Source of the DNA: Natronomonas gomsonensis
GTDB taxonomy: Archaea; Halobacteriota; Halobacteria; Halobacteriales; Haloarculaceae
Direction of reading: 5' to 3'
Length of the DNA stretch: 64,000 bases
Assembly (NCBI RefSeq): GCF_013391635.1
Contig: NZ_JACAWU010000001.1
Coordinates: 1 to 64,000 of the forward strand
The notes below the pieces were generated by a model. It was not told the DNA's origin, ran no database searches, and saw only the letters and a program-made list of their open reading frames with translations. Position numbers and translations under genes: made by a program. Positions 24,674 through 33,674 of the stretch are shown in pieces; within the stretch, counting starts at the first letter, position 1, and the number at the start of each line of letters is the position of its first letter.

Positions 24674-25669
24674 ATGGTCGAACCCGTCGACGTGTTCGCC
24701 TACGCCGTCGCGGCCGTCCTCGTCGGCGGCGCTGTCTGGTGGGTCATGTCTCGGTGGCTCCCCGACGGTGCGCTGGCCGCAACCCTCACCTTCCGAGCCT
24801 ACGAGTCCGGCGTCTCGCGACGGGAAACGCTCCCCGCGGTCGTCGTGGCCTCGCTGTCGCTGGCCCCGGTCGTGACCAACGGCCCCGACAGCGTTGGCTT
24901 CGGGTGGGCTATCGCCACCGGCATCTTCGCCGGCGGCCTGCTCGTCGGCGCGACGGCTATCGCCAACCGTCCCCGGGCGAACCTCCTCGAAGCGGGCAGC
25001 GGCGACGGCCTCCCGACGAGCGGTCCCTGTGCCGTCGGCGGCGCGGCTGCTGCCGACGGCGAGACGCTGACGACGCCAATCACCGGACGGGACGCCGTCT
25101 GCTACACCGCCTCCGTCGCCCAGTACAAACAACAGCCGTTGCGGTCCTACGGGAGCTATTTCACGACCGATTTCACCATCGAGCGGACGCCCTTCACGGT
25201 CGAGACCGACGACGGGACCGCCAACGTCGACCCCGAGGGCGCGTGGCTCAGCCTCGCCGCCGGGAGTCCGACCGACACCGAAACCCTCCCCGAAGGCACC
25301 ACGACCGGCGGACCGGCGGAACACGAACTCGTCGTCGAGGAGGGCGAACCCGTACCGGACCACCTTCGCGGCGAGGGAGCGCCGTTTCCGAACCTCCCGC
25401 TGACCACCGATGGCCGGGCCGAGCGAGAGCTCCGGTTCAAGGAGAACGTCGTCGAACCCGGCGAGAGCGTCGTCGTCGCGGGCGAGACGACAGTGGGCGA
25501 GGAGTACGGCCGGCCGCTCCTCACGTGCGAACGCGAGGGGGCGTTCGTCGCCCGTGGCCCCTACGAGGAAGTCGCCGCGGGACTGCGGAAGGCGACCGGG
25601 CGGAACATCTGGGTCGGCGCGGTGCTGTCGGTGGTCGGGGCGGCCGGAATCCTCTTTCTGACAGTGTAG
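24674..25669 (+). CDS. GIDE-domain membrane protein
   Basis: The 331-residue protein has N-terminal membrane segments at about residues 7-25, 55-68 and 77-95. It then has a GIDE-like domain ([20 protein letters not shown] at about 136-155, and later [20 protein letters not shown]), and a C-terminal membrane segment ([17 protein letters not shown]). In the mitochondrial ligase MULAN/GIDE this domain faces the intermembrane space and is joined to a RING finger; no RING is present here. The archaeal function is unknown. ATG 24674 gives a proper N-terminal hydrophobic segment. Confidence 0.75.
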   Translation: MVEPVDVFAYAVAAVLVGGAVWWVMSRWLPDGALAATLTFRAYESGVSRRETLPAVVVASLSLAPVVTNGPDSVGFGWAIATGIFAGGLLVGATAIANRPRANLLEAGSGDGLPTSGPCAVGGAAAADGETLTTPITGRDAVCYTASVAQYKQQPLRSYGSYFTTDFTIERTPFTVETDDGTANVDPEGAWLSLAAGSPTDTETLPEGTTTGGPAEHELVVEEGEPVPDHLRGEGAPFPNLPLTTDGRAERELRFKENVVEPGESVVVAGETTVGEEYGRPLLTCEREGAFVARGPYEEVAAGLRKATGRNIWVGAVLSVVGAAGILFLTV

Positions 25670-25680
25670 CCGAGTGCCGA

Positions 25681-26151
25681 TTAGAAGAGCGGGCGAACGT
25701 AGTAAACGGCGAACAGCCCACCGGTAACGAGGAGGATGGCGAGTAACCCGCGCTTCTCGGTTCGACCGGGCGTTCTGGGTGCTGTTCGACGAACCGTCGC
25801 CGCCTCCGTACCGAGCAGGTGTGCCGTCGTTCCGAAGAACAGCGCGACGATTAGAGTTCCGGATACCTCCAGCAAGCCGATTCCGGGGTGGTGAAACCAA
25901 ACGAGACGGACAGTCATCGACGCCAGCAACGGAGCGCCTGCAATGAGCCAACTGAGGGCGACACTGCCGTTTCGATATGCTTGTACTGTCGCCACGAGGA
26001 ACGCCACGAGCGGGCCGACGTACGTGATGAGGAAGAAGGACCCGAACGGATCCGTCGTGAGTAAGCGGAGTACCGTGACCGCATAGATGGCGACACACAC
26101 GCCTGCCCAAACGCCGGCCCGACGCTTCGTCGCTCCGATGAGAACACCCAT
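25681..26151 (-). CDS. Membrane protein, five segments
   Basis: From ATG 26151 the protein has 156 residues with about five hydrophobic segments (for example WAGVCVAIYAVTVLRLL, FFLITYVGPLVAFLVATV, GTLIVALFFGTTAHLLG). I recognise no family. An ATG six codons upstream (26169) is also possible, but a TATA-like GATATTTTC at about 26174-26182 is 26 bases before 26151 and fits that start. It converges with the GIDE gene with an 11-base gap. Confidence 0.65.
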   Translation of the reverse strand: MGVLIGATKRRAGVWAGVCVAIYAVTVLRLLTTDPFGSFFLITYVGPLVAFLVATVQAYRNGSVALSWLIAGAPLLASMTVRLVWFHHPGIGLLEVSGTLIVALFFGTTAHLLGTEAATVRRTAPRTPGRTEKRGLLAILLVTGGLFAVYYVRPLF

Positions 26152-26250
26152 ATTGTGGACAGTTAACATGATTCGAAAATATCGTACACCGGTAAATGTT
26201 TTCTGGAAAACACTATATGCACAAAACCGACCGCGGTCGCGGTACTGTCC

Positions 26251-26359
26251 GCGCGCCTGAGGCGCGCGGTTCACGGCGACGAGCGAAGCGAGTCGCCGCC
26301 TTTTTCATCGAAGTTTTTGCTGTGAGTGGTGCGCCGCAGGCGCACCCGAACAGCAAAAA
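26251..26359. repeat. Run of three hairpins between genes
   Basis: GCGCGCC-TGA-GGCGCGC (26251-26267) is followed by GGCGAC...GTCGCC (26275-26297). Then comes a nested hairpin in which TTTTTGCTGT (26314-26323) pairs with ACAGCAAAAA (26350-26359) and encloses GTGCGCC-GCA-GGCGCAC (26329-26345). No gene covers them. Similar GC-rich palindromes are common between haloarchaeal genes; the last one looks built to form in RNA. Confidence 0.6.
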
Positions 26360-26404
26360 GTTCGGAGCGAAGCGATTTTCCCACGTCCCCGAGAATAGCC
26401 GAGA

Positions 26405-26752
26405 GTGAACCCGGTCGAGGAGTGGGAGGCGCAACTGGAAGCCGACGGCGAACTCACCAGCGACGCCGTCGACCGTATTATCGCCACCCACGGCGACCGC
26501 GGGGTCCGGGCCATCGAGGCCGTCGGTGAAGAGCGGGTCAAGGAGTACCGCGATTTCACCGTCGTCGTCGGCCACTCCGAGGAACACGTCGTCGAAGACG
26601 GCACCTGCGAGTGTGAGGACTCTCGCTACAATCTCGACCCCGAGGAACCGACGGAACTCTGTTGGCACGCTATCGCCACGAAAATCGCCCGCCGTATCGA
26701 CGCCCTCGACCACCACGACATGTGGTACTCCGAGGTCAGGGAGTTCCTGTAG
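26405..26752 (+). CDS. SWIM-type zinc-finger-like protein
   Basis: The 115-residue protein starts at GTG 26405. The second half carries Cys and His in the order C-x-C...C-x-H: GTCECEDSRYNLDPEEP then ELCWHAIATKIA, the pattern of a SWIM zinc finger. The strand before it, YRDFTVVVGHSEEHVV, fits the usual lead-in. SWIM domains bind DNA or protein in diverse settings. There is no membrane segment. It converges with a small membrane gene with a two-base gap. The exact role is unknown. Confidence 0.7.
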   Translation: MNPVEEWEAQLEADGELTSDAVDRIIATHGDRGVRAIEAVGEERVKEYRDFTVVVGHSEEHVVEDGTCECEDSRYNLDPEEPTELCWHAIATKIARRIDALDHHDMWYSEVREFL

Positions 26753-26754
26753 TC

Positions 26755-27033
26755 TCATCCGGCGTCGCGGAATCCATCCACTCGCCACACCCAGAGGAGT
26801 TCCAGCGCAATGGCGAGGAGCAACCACGACAGAAGGAGGACGAACACGACCACCGTTGACGACAGGAAATGAAGCGGTTGGGTGACGGCGAACAACAGTG
26901 GCGCGACTAGCGACACCACGACGACGGCCGCCACTAACCCGGAAATCGCACACGTGTAGTGCTGGATTCGCCCGACACACACGCTGCCCGCCGAGCACTC
27001 ACACAGCGATTCAGGGGTGTGTTTCGTAACCAT
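26755..27033 (-). CDS. Small membrane protein with N-terminal cysteines
   Basis: Starting at ATG 27033 the protein has 92 residues. The N-terminus holds three Cys (SLCECSAGSVCVG) and a fourth follows in HYTCAISG. Two membrane segments follow at about residues 33-52 (LVAAVVVVSLVAPLLFAV) and 60-82 (TVVVFVLLLSWLLLAIAL). The cysteines could bind a metal or form a disulfide. A GTG three codons upstream (27042) is an alternative. I do not recognise the family. Confidence 0.6.
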   Translation of the reverse strand: MVTKHTPESLCECSAGSVCVGRIQHYTCAISGLVAAVVVVSLVAPLLFAVTQPLHFLSSTVVVFVLLLSWLLLAIALELLWVWRVDGFRDAG

Positions 27034-27151
27034 TGCCACCACTCCGTGCTAGACGGTATGGGCCACTTCGTGTTATTTGTTATCATTGTTCGTGTTTTAT
27101 CGAGACGAGACCAATTGTCGGTATGCAGGTGCCCCCGTGATTCCGCGCCGC

Positions 27152-27157
27152 TTTTTA
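27152..27157 (+). promoter_or_regulatory. TATA-like box for pyrE
   Basis: TTTTTA is centred about 26 bases before ATG 27180, predicting a leaderless transcript. Confidence 0.5.
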
Positions 27158-27179
27158 CCCGGACGGGCGAGGAGCGTGT

Positions 27180-27710
27180 ATGGTCAATCAGGAACTCATC
27201 GACGCGCTCCGGGCCGCGGAGGCGGTGAAGTTCGGGGAGTTCGAACTCTCCCACGGCGGTACCTCCGAGTACTACGTCGACAAGTACGTCTTCGAGACCG
27301 ACCCACACTGTCTGGAACTCATCGCCGAGGCGTTCGCCGAACGGGTCGGTGACTCGAAACTCGCCGGCGTCGCGTTGGGCGCCGTCCCGCTGGTCGCCGC
27401 GACGGCCGTCGAGACGGGCAACCCCTACGTCATCGTCCGGAAGAAGGCCAAGGAGTACGGCACGGGCAACCAAATCGAAGGCGAGTTCGAGGACGGCGAG
27501 GAAGTCGTTGTGTTGGAGGACATCGCCACGACAGGCCAAAGCGCAATCGACGCCGTGGAGGCGCTCCGAGACGCTGGGGCGGTCGTCGACCGCGTGCTCG
27601 TCGTCGTCGACCGCGAGGAGGGCGCCCACGAGAACCTCGCCGAACACGACATCGAACTGGAGTCGCTGTTGACGGCCTCGGAGCTGTTGGCCGACGCCGA
27701 CCGCGCGTAG
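27180..27710 (+). CDS. pyrE: Orotate phosphoribosyltransferase
   Basis: The 176-residue enzyme has the type I phosphoribosyltransferase loop [13 protein letters not shown] (about residues 106-118), the flexible loop lysines [11 protein letters not shown] (about 85-95), and the orotate-type opening [20 protein letters not shown]. It joins orotate and PRPP to give OMP in pyrimidine synthesis. This is the pyrE that serves as a uracil-auxotrophy marker in haloarchaeal genetics. The neighbouring gfcR is a relative that has lost this job. TATA spacing supports ATG 27180. Confidence 0.93.
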   Translation: MVNQELIDALRAAEAVKFGEFELSHGGTSEYYVDKYVFETDPHCLELIAEAFAERVGDSKLAGVALGAVPLVAATAVETGNPYVIVRKKAKEYGTGNQIEGEFEDGEEVVVLEDIATTGQSAIDAVEALRDAGAVVDRVLVVVDREEGAHENLAEHDIELESLLTASELLADADRA

Positions 27711-27786
27711 AGTATCCACTCCCGTGTCTATTTACTCTCGGTAGCACACCGAAGTGTTCATACATATGCGGTGACGCGTTGAAGTC

Positions 27787-28500
27787 ATGAACCGTTCGGA
27801 GAAGGCCGCCCTCCAGCTGCGCGCCGTCGACGTGTTGCGGACGTTGAAGGAGACGCGCACCTACGAGGAGTTGGCCGCCGAAACCGGACTGCCCGCCGGC
27901 GACCTGAACCGGTACGTCAACGGGCACGTCCTCCCGAGTGAGGCCCGCGCCCGCGAGGTGGTCGGTGGAGTCGGCTCCGAGTTGCTCGCCGAGGAACTCG
28001 ACGCCCGCATCGTCGTCGACGATGAAGGGTACGTCGACAACTCCCGGGTCGTCTTCGACCAGTCGCTGCTGTCGCTCGTCCCGCCCGTCGCCGCCGAGAC
28101 GCTCGGCATCGAGCCGCCCGATGCCGTCCTGACGGCGGCCACCGACGGCATCACCCTCGCGGCGGCGATGGCCCGCTACTTCGGGTCCCGATGTGCCTAC
28201 GCCAAGAAGTCCCGCGAGACCGCCGTCGAGGAGTTCATCGAGGCCCGACAACGGCTCTCCTCGGGCATCGAAATCGACTACTACCTCCCCGCCAACGCCA
28301 TCGCCTCGGGCGAATCCGTGCTGGTCGTCGACGACCTCATCCGGTCGGGGGAGACACAGGAACTGCTGCTCGACATCGCGGCGTCGGCCGGCGCCGAGGT
28401 GGCCGGCGTGTTCGCGCTCATCGCGGTCGGCGACGAGGGCATCGACCGCGCCCGCGCCCACACCGACGCCCCGGTGGGCGCACTCGTCACACGAGAGTGA
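27787..28500 (+). CDS. gfcR: PRT-fold transcriptional regulator GfcR
   Basis: The 237-residue protein joins an N-terminal helix-turn-helix (YEELAAETGLPAGDLNRYVN, about residues 24-43) to a phosphoribosyltransferase domain with the PRPP loop VLVVDDLIRSGET (about 181-193). This is the architecture of GfcR, shown in Haloferax to control sugar catabolic and glycolytic genes and formerly annotated as a second pyrE. The PRT domain probably binds a metabolite rather than catalysing. It lies 76 bases after pyrE and before a nucleobase permease. Regulation of distant glycolytic genes is known from the family, not visible here. Confidence 0.88.
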   Translation: MNRSEKAALQLRAVDVLRTLKETRTYEELAAETGLPAGDLNRYVNGHVLPSEARAREVVGGVGSELLAEELDARIVVDDEGYVDNSRVVFDQSLLSLVPPVAAETLGIEPPDAVLTAATDGITLAAAMARYFGSRCAYAKKSRETAVEEFIEARQRLSSGIEIDYYLPANAIASGESVLVVDDLIRSGETQELLLDIAASAGAEVAGVFALIAVGDEGIDRARAHTDAPVGALVTRE

Positions 28501-28607
28501 CACGTTCCGAGTCACGGCGCCATCGATACGCACATACGTGCACAGAATTCGCCGTTTCCGACGGTAACTATTAAGTCACCAACCTGTGGTATGCTCGAAC
28601 GTGAATT

Positions 28608-30092
28608 ATGGCTGTTACTGATACGCTGGCGGAGTACTTCGAGTTCGAGGAACACGACACCGACGTACGAACCGAGAGCGTCGCCGGACTGACGACGTTC
28701 CTGGCGATGGCGTACATCATCGTCGTCAATCCGAGCATTCTCGCACCGGCCATCGTCGGCGGGTCGCCACAGGAAGGTGAACCGACACCGACGACCGAAA
28801 TCGCGGGGGCGACCTACGACTTCTTCCAGGTCGTCGAGATGCTCACCGTCGTTACCATCATCGCGTCGGTCGTCGCCATTCTCGTGATGGCGCTGTACGC
28901 GAACCGTCCGTTCGGCCTCGCGCCGGGACTGGGACTGAACGCCTTCTTCGCGTTCACCGTCGTGTTGACATTGGGCGTCCCGTGGCAGGTCGCCCTCGCC
29001 GCGGTGTTCGTCGAAGGGCTGATATTCATCGCCCTGACGGCCGTCGGCGCGCGGGAGTACATCATCCAGTTGTTCCCCGAACCGGTGAAGTTCGCCGTCG
29101 GAGCCGGTATCGGCGTGTTCCTCCTGTTCCTCGGCCTTCAGGAGATGCAAATCGTCGTCACGGACCCGGCGACGCTCACCACGCTCGGAAACGTCCTCCA
29201 GAGTCCGGTTGCGGCGCTGTCGCTGCTCGGACTCGCGCTTACTTTCGTCCTCTACGCCCGCGGCATCAAGGGCTCCATCGTCATCGGCATCATCGGGACG
29301 GCCCTGGCCGGCTACGCGCTGACGCTGGCGGGCGTCGTCGACCGTGGCGTCCTCGAACCCGGAACGGTTTCACAGGTCGAAAGCGAGGGCATCGGCTCGC
29401 TCCTGTTCGGTGTCCAGTACGATTTCACCCCGCTCGTCTACGGCTTCGTCGACGGACTGGGCCTCATCCTCGAGGACCCCGTCGTGTTCGCACTCGTCGT
29501 GTTCACGTTCTTCTTCGTCGACTTCTTCGACACCGCGGGCACGCTCATCGGCGTCTCCCAAATCGCGGGCTTCCTCGACGAGAACGGTGACCTTCCGGAC
29601 ATCGACAAGCCGCTGATGGCCGACGCAATCGGGACGACGTTCGGCGCGATGATTGGCACCTCGACGGTGACGACGTTCATCGAATCCGCGACCGGCGTCG
29701 AAGAGGGTGGCCGAACCGGCTTCACCGCCCTCGTCGTCGGTGCGCTGTTCGCGCTCTCGCTGCTCGTGGTGCCGCTCATCTCGGCGATTCCGACGTACGC
29801 GAGTTACATCGCGCTGGTCGTCGTGGGCATCATCATGCTGCAGGGCGTCGCCGACATCGACTGGCAGGACCCAGCGTGGGCCATCTCCGCCGGTCTCACC
29901 ATCACCATCATGCCGCTTACGACCTCCATCGCCAACGGCCTCGCAGCGGGTATCATGAGCTACCCCATCGTCAAAGCCGCCGTCGGCGAGGCCGACGATG
30001 TCTCGCTCGGCCAGTGGACGCTGGCGGTCGTCTTCGTCGTCTACTTCGCCGTCTTCTTCGCGGCGAGTGCCGGACTGCTCCCGTCCTTCTGA
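28608..30092 (+). CDS. NCS2-family purine/pyrimidine permease (AzgA-like)
   Basis: The 494-residue membrane protein has about twelve to fourteen segments and the AzgA-branch motifs: TESVAGLTTFLAMAYIIVVN (about residues 23-42), GLAPGLGLNAFFAF, the substrate-site stretch FFVDFFDTAGTLIGV, and GTSTVTTFIESATGVEEGG. This branch carries guanine, hypoxanthine or adenine into the cell with protons. Placement after pyrE and gfcR groups nucleobase and PRPP functions. A TATA-like ACTATTAAG lies about 38 bases before the ATG. The exact substrate cannot be read from the sequence. Confidence 0.9.
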   Translation: MAVTDTLAEYFEFEEHDTDVRTESVAGLTTFLAMAYIIVVNPSILAPAIVGGSPQEGEPTPTTEIAGATYDFFQVVEMLTVVTIIASVVAILVMALYANRPFGLAPGLGLNAFFAFTVVLTLGVPWQVALAAVFVEGLIFIALTAVGAREYIIQLFPEPVKFAVGAGIGVFLLFLGLQEMQIVVTDPATLTTLGNVLQSPVAALSLLGLALTFVLYARGIKGSIVIGIIGTALAGYALTLAGVVDRGVLEPGTVSQVESEGIGSLLFGVQYDFTPLVYGFVDGLGLILEDPVVFALVVFTFFFVDFFDTAGTLIGVSQIAGFLDENGDLPDIDKPLMADAIGTTFGAMIGTSTVTTFIESATGVEEGGRTGFTALVVGALFALSLLVVPLISAIPTYASYIALVVVGIIMLQGVADIDWQDPAWAISAGLTITIMPLTTSIANGLAAGIMSYPIVKAAVGEADDVSLGQWTLAVVFVVYFAVFFAASAGLLPSF

Positions 30093-30135
30093 GCCCAACC
30101 GCAAGGTATTCCTTGCGGACTCCTCTGGACGGAAC

Positions 30136-31560
30136 ATGGACGTCTCGCGAGTCGACTCGTTGTCACGTCGCGTGACGCTGCGGGTCGTCCTCGCGGTTCT
30201 CGTCTTCGTCCTCCTGTTGCCGGCCGCCTACGCCGCAGTCAACCCTCAGACGCTCGAACTCGGCGCCGGGACCGTCGAGGAGCCGGCCGCCGAGACCACC
30301 TACGTCAGCGTACAGGGCTTTCACTTCGCGGGCTACGGGAAACCCAAGAAGCCGGCCCGCCTCGTCGCCGCCGACGAGAACGGCAGCGTCGCGTGGCGCT
30401 TCGACGGCGACGAGGTCGGCGCGCGGTGGTTCTACGACATCGACCCGACGGCCGACGGCGACCTCTTCGTCACCGCCACCTACGAGGGCGGCACCGTCGT
30501 CTTCGAGTACGACACCGCAACCGAGGCCGTGGAGTGGCGCCACGACATGCCCGGACGCCTCGACACCCACGACACGACACGCCTGAGCGAGGACCGAATC
30601 CTCGTCGCCCACATGCGGAACACCCGAGACGGCGTGAGCGACGACCGCCTCTACGTCGAGAACACCACCACCGGCGACACCGAGTGGGAGTGGCTGTTCC
30701 GCGAGCACTACCCCAACGGCACCGACGGCGGCTTCGACGCCGACTGGACGCACGTCAACGACGTGGACGTAGTCGGCCCCGACGACGGCTACGTGTTGGC
30801 CTCCCCGCGGAACTTCGACCAAGTGATTCTCCTCAACCGCTCGAGCGGCGACATCGCGATGCGACTCGGCTCCGACGGCGACCACGACACGCTGTTCGAA
30901 CAGCACAACCCCGACTACCTCGAACGCGACGACGGCACGCCGGTCATCCTCGTCTCCGACAGCGAAAACGACCGCGTCGTCGAGTACGAGCGAGACTGCG
31001 GCGACGCCGACCCCCGCCTCGGCGCGGGCACGCCACCCGAATCCTGTGAGTGGGACCTCGTCTGGAGCGTCGAGGGGTTCAACTGGCCGCGGGACGCCGA
31101 CCGACTACCGAACGGCAACACGCTGGTCACCGATACGCTGAACCACCGCGTCGTCGAGATAACGCCCGAAGGCGAGGTCGTCTGGGAGTTCTACGCGGCG
31201 TGGGCGCCGTACGACGCCGAACGCGGCCAGCAGGGAAGCAACGGGCCGACGATGGCCGACCACGGCACGACCGGCAGTTACACCGTCTCCGGTGGCGGCG
31301 ACGGCGGCGTCGCCGACCGCTATCACGTCGCCGACGCCATCGCCGACGTCGGGAGCTACACCCCGTTGAAATCCAGTTTCGACGGGATTGCGACCCGGTA
31401 CTCCCACGTCGAACCGTGGTTCCGGCCCGTCTGGATGGGGTCGTGGACGTTCCTCTCGGCGGTTCTCGGCGTGTTGCTCGCACTCGGATGGGCCGCCTGC
31501 GAACTCCTCGCGCGACGGGAGCGACTCCTCGCCGAACTCCGGTCGCTTCAGAACGGGTGA
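30136..31560 (+). CDS. Arylsulfotransferase (ASST)-like beta-propeller membrane protein
   Basis: The 474-residue protein has an N-terminal membrane anchor (VVLAVLVFVLLLPAAYA, about residues 17-33) and a C-terminal one (WTFLSAVLGVLLALGWA, about 436-452). The large outer domain between them has propeller repeats of the arylsulfotransferase type (DEIGARWFYDID-like EVGARWFYDIDPTADG, WTHVNDVDVVGPDD, LPNGNTLVTDTLNHRVVEI). ASST enzymes move sulfate between phenols, with a His nucleophile; candidate His residues are in THDTTRL and WTHVND. In haloarchaea such proteins are often near surface genes. Function unproven. Confidence 0.8.
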   Translation: MDVSRVDSLSRRVTLRVVLAVLVFVLLLPAAYAAVNPQTLELGAGTVEEPAAETTYVSVQGFHFAGYGKPKKPARLVAADENGSVAWRFDGDEVGARWFYDIDPTADGDLFVTATYEGGTVVFEYDTATEAVEWRHDMPGRLDTHDTTRLSEDRILVAHMRNTRDGVSDDRLYVENTTTGDTEWEWLFREHYPNGTDGGFDADWTHVNDVDVVGPDDGYVLASPRNFDQVILLNRSSGDIAMRLGSDGDHDTLFEQHNPDYLERDDGTPVILVSDSENDRVVEYERDCGDADPRLGAGTPPESCEWDLVWSVEGFNWPRDADRLPNGNTLVTDTLNHRVVEITPEGEVVWEFYAAWAPYDAERGQQGSNGPTMADHGTTGSYTVSGGGDGGVADRYHVADAIADVGSYTPLKSSFDGIATRYSHVEPWFRPVWMGSWTFLSAVLGVLLALGWAACELLARRERLLAELRSLQNG

Positions 31561-31638
31561 GCACGGGAAAATCCGGATTGACAGCGTTCGGACACACCAC
31601 CGCCGCGTTCTTAGTCCCCGGATACATACACTGTGTCG

Positions 31639-31887
31639 ATGGCGAACATTACGCTATACGAACTGCCCGGCTGTCCGTACTGTATGAAGGTCGCCGACAA
31701 ACTGGATGAGCTCGGCCTCGAGTACGATGTCGTAGAGGTGCCGCGCGCCCACGGAGCGCGAACCGAGGTCGAAGAAATCAGCGGTCAGACTGGCGTCCCT
31801 GTCATCGTCGACGAGGAACACGGCGTCGACGCGATGGCCGAATCCGACGACATCGTCGCGTACCTCGAAGAGACCTACGGCGCCTAA
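31639..31887 (+). CDS. Glutaredoxin-like protein
   Basis: This 82-residue protein has the glutaredoxin fold: strand NITLYELPG, active site CPYC (residues 12-15), cis-Pro in TGVPVIVDEEHG, and the C-terminal helix SDDIVAYLEETYG. It reduces disulfides using low-molecular-weight thiols; haloarchaea use gamma-glutamylcysteine rather than glutathione. ATG 31639 is preferred to a GTG two codons upstream. It converges with hemL. Confidence 0.88.
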   Translation: MANITLYELPGCPYCMKVADKLDELGLEYDVVEVPRAHGARTEVEEISGQTGVPVIVDEEHGVDAMAESDDIVAYLEETYGA

Positions 31888-31896
31888 ACCGCGGCG

Positions 31897-33237
31897 TTAC
31901 AGCGCTTCTTTGTAGGCTTCGAGCGTCTCCTCGACGTCTTCCTCGGTGTGGCCGTAGGAGACGAAGTTGGCCTCGAATTGATTCTGTGAGACGAGGACGC
32001 CCTGTTCGACCATCGCGGGGCGGAACAGTCGCGCGTAGCGTTCGGTTTCGGCGTCGGCCACGTCGGTGCCGCGTTTGGGGCACTCGCCGTAGCGACTGCA
32101 GGTGGGGTCCTGCCGACACCCGTTCGAACAGGGGTCGCCCTGTGGGTGGCTTTCGGCCCGCGAGAAGACGACCTTGAAAATCGAATCGGTGCCGACGACG
32201 GTGTAGGCGGGGGCGTGGTCTTCGACGATGTCGGCCAGTCCCTCGCGCAACTGCTCGCCGAGCGAATTGACGTGGTCGTGAACGTCGTTTTCCGCACAGA
32301 ACTTCAGCGTCTCCAGTCCGGCCGCCATCGTCACGGGATGTCCGGAGAAGGTGCCGGCCTGGAACACGTCGCCGGTGGGGCTGAACTGCTCGATGTACTC
32401 CGTCTTGCCGCCGATGGCGCCGACCGGGAAGCCGCCGCCGATGATTTTGCCGAACGTCGTGAGGTCTGGGTCGACGTCGAAGCGGCCCTGGGCACACTGC
32501 AGGCCGCCGACCCGGAACCCCGTGATGACCTCGTCGAAGATGAACAGCGCGCCGTAGTCCTCACACAGCGCCTCCAGCGTCTCGTGGTAGCCGTCTTCGG
32601 GGAAGGCGATGCCCATGTTCGCCTGTATCGGCTCGACGAGGACGGCCGCGATGTCGTCGCCGTGTTCCTCGAACACCTCGCGGGCGGCGGCCTCGTCGTT
32701 GAACGGAATCGGGAGGGTGTGTTGGGCGAACGACTGTGGGACGCCGGAACTGGAGGGTTTCGGGTGGTCGGCGTCGCCCTCGACGAGCGTCGACTCCTGG
32801 GCGCCGTGGTAGCCGCCCTGCATGACGACGACCTTGTTGCGGCCGGTGACCCCGCGGGCGAGTCGGACCGCCGACACCGTCGCCTCCGTCCCGCTGTTGA
32901 CGAACCGAATCATCTCGACGCTCGGGACGTGGCGGCAGACGAACTCGGCGTGGTCGACCTCGATTTCGGTCGGCATGCCGTACATCGGCGCCTCGGCGGC
33001 ACGGGACTGGACTGCGGCCTGGACCGACTCGGGCATGTCGTGGCCGAGCAGCAGCGGTCCGAGCCCCTGAATCCAGTCGATGTAGCGGTTGCCGTCGGCA
33101 TCGACGACGTGGCCGCCCTCACCGTGGTCGGCGAACACCGGGTACGGCTGTGGCGCGGCGCGAACCGAGGAGTTGACGCCGCCCGGCAGGACCGACAGCG
33201 CCCTGTCGTACAGCGACCGCGATGTCTCGTGGTTCAT
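31897..33237 (-). CDS. hemL: Glutamate-1-semialdehyde 2,1-aminomutase, with a cysteine-rich insert
   Basis: The 446-residue enzyme matches Hem[16 protein letters not shown] near the start, [33 protein letters not shown], and the PLP lysine in [16 protein letters not shown]. It makes 5-aminolevulinate from glutamate semialdehyde in the C5 tetrapyrrole route. Unlike bacterial and plant enzymes it carries an insert in the C-terminal domain with four Cys in the spacing C-x3-C-x5-C-x5-C ([17 protein letters not shown]), likely a metal site. ATG 33237 gives the standard N-terminus. hemB lies 3 kb away on the same strand. Confidence 0.93.
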   Translation of the reverse strand: MNHETSRSLYDRALSVLPGGVNSSVRAAPQPYPVFADHGEGGHVVDADGNRYIDWIQGLGPLLLGHDMPESVQAAVQSRAAEAPMYGMPTEIEVDHAEFVCRHVPSVEMIRFVNSGTEATVSAVRLARGVTGRNKVVVMQGGYHGAQESTLVEGDADHPKPSSSGVPQSFAQHTLPIPFNDEAAAREVFEEHGDDIAAVLVEPIQANMGIAFPEDGYHETLEALCEDYGALFIFDEVITGFRVGGLQCAQGRFDVDPDLTTFGKIIGGGFPVGAIGGKTEYIEQFSPTGDVFQAGTFSGHPVTMAAGLETLKFCAENDVHDHVNSLGEQLREGLADIVEDHAPAYTVVGTDSIFKVVFSRAESHPQGDPCSNGCRQDPTCSRYGECPKRGTDVADAETERYARLFRPAMVEQGVLVSQNQFEANFVSYGHTEEDVEETLEAYKEAL

Positions 33238-33429
33238 GAGCGTCGGTTCGACTGCCGCCCCGAAAGGCGTTACCGTCCGCAGTCGAGCGGTATCGCGGAG
33301 AAGTGATTCGGCAATGTAGAGCATTCGGCTAAAATTCACCCAGAAAACACCACGTTCGAGCAATATTTTTCCCAGTGGTTTCAGATATTGCCCCTCTCGA
33401 CACGATATTACGACACCGGTCCGTTCGTT

Positions 33430-33543
33430 GAGACACCGCGAGACCCTCGTGGTCTCCGGTGTGTACCGCTCAGGAACGAACCGAACGGCTGGCATCCGAC
33501 GGTTTTCCGTGGTCGGCCCCCTCCGGGCCGAAACCGCTTTTTT
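33430..33543 (+). ncRNA. Candidate small RNA
   Basis: A TATA-like GATATTACG (about 33401-33409) is followed at the right distance by a first hairpin: ACACCG-CG-AGACC, loop CTCGT, GGTCT-C-CGGTGT (33433-33462). A second hairpin, CGGTTT...CGGCCC-CCTCC-GGGCCG-AAACCG (33500-33536), is followed by C and six T (33538-33543), the form of a terminator on the plus strand. Both flanking genes are on the minus strand, so this T tract needs its own transcript. No open frame spans it. The sequence matches no RNA family that I recognise. Confidence 0.45.
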
Positions 33544-33627
33544 ACGCGTGAGACGGCCGTCCAGTTCAGTTCTGAGTCGCGTAAGCGAGAGCGTAATTCC
33601 TCAAAGACGGACGACACAGTCAGTTCG

Positions 33628-33633
33628 AAAAAA
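33628..33633 (-). terminator. T tract downstream of the Lrp gene
   Basis: On the minus strand six consecutive T (TTTTTTCG) lie 42 bases after the stop of the Lrp gene. In haloarchaea such tracts mark transcript ends, so this probably closes the amt-PII/Lrp operon. Confidence 0.5.
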
Positions 33634-33674
33634 CAGCGTCGCGTGAATCCGAAATGCAGTCCGCCCGACGGCGT

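Larger units (their letters stand above)
33238..33674. other. Intergenic region with a candidate small RNA and a terminator
   Basis: This 437-base gap lies between hemL and the Lrp gene, both on the minus strand. It holds the hemL promoter region, a plus-strand hairpin pair ending in a T tract (see the separate small-RNA entry), and a minus-strand T tract downstream of the Lrp gene. No protein-coding frame looks real. Confidence 0.5.
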
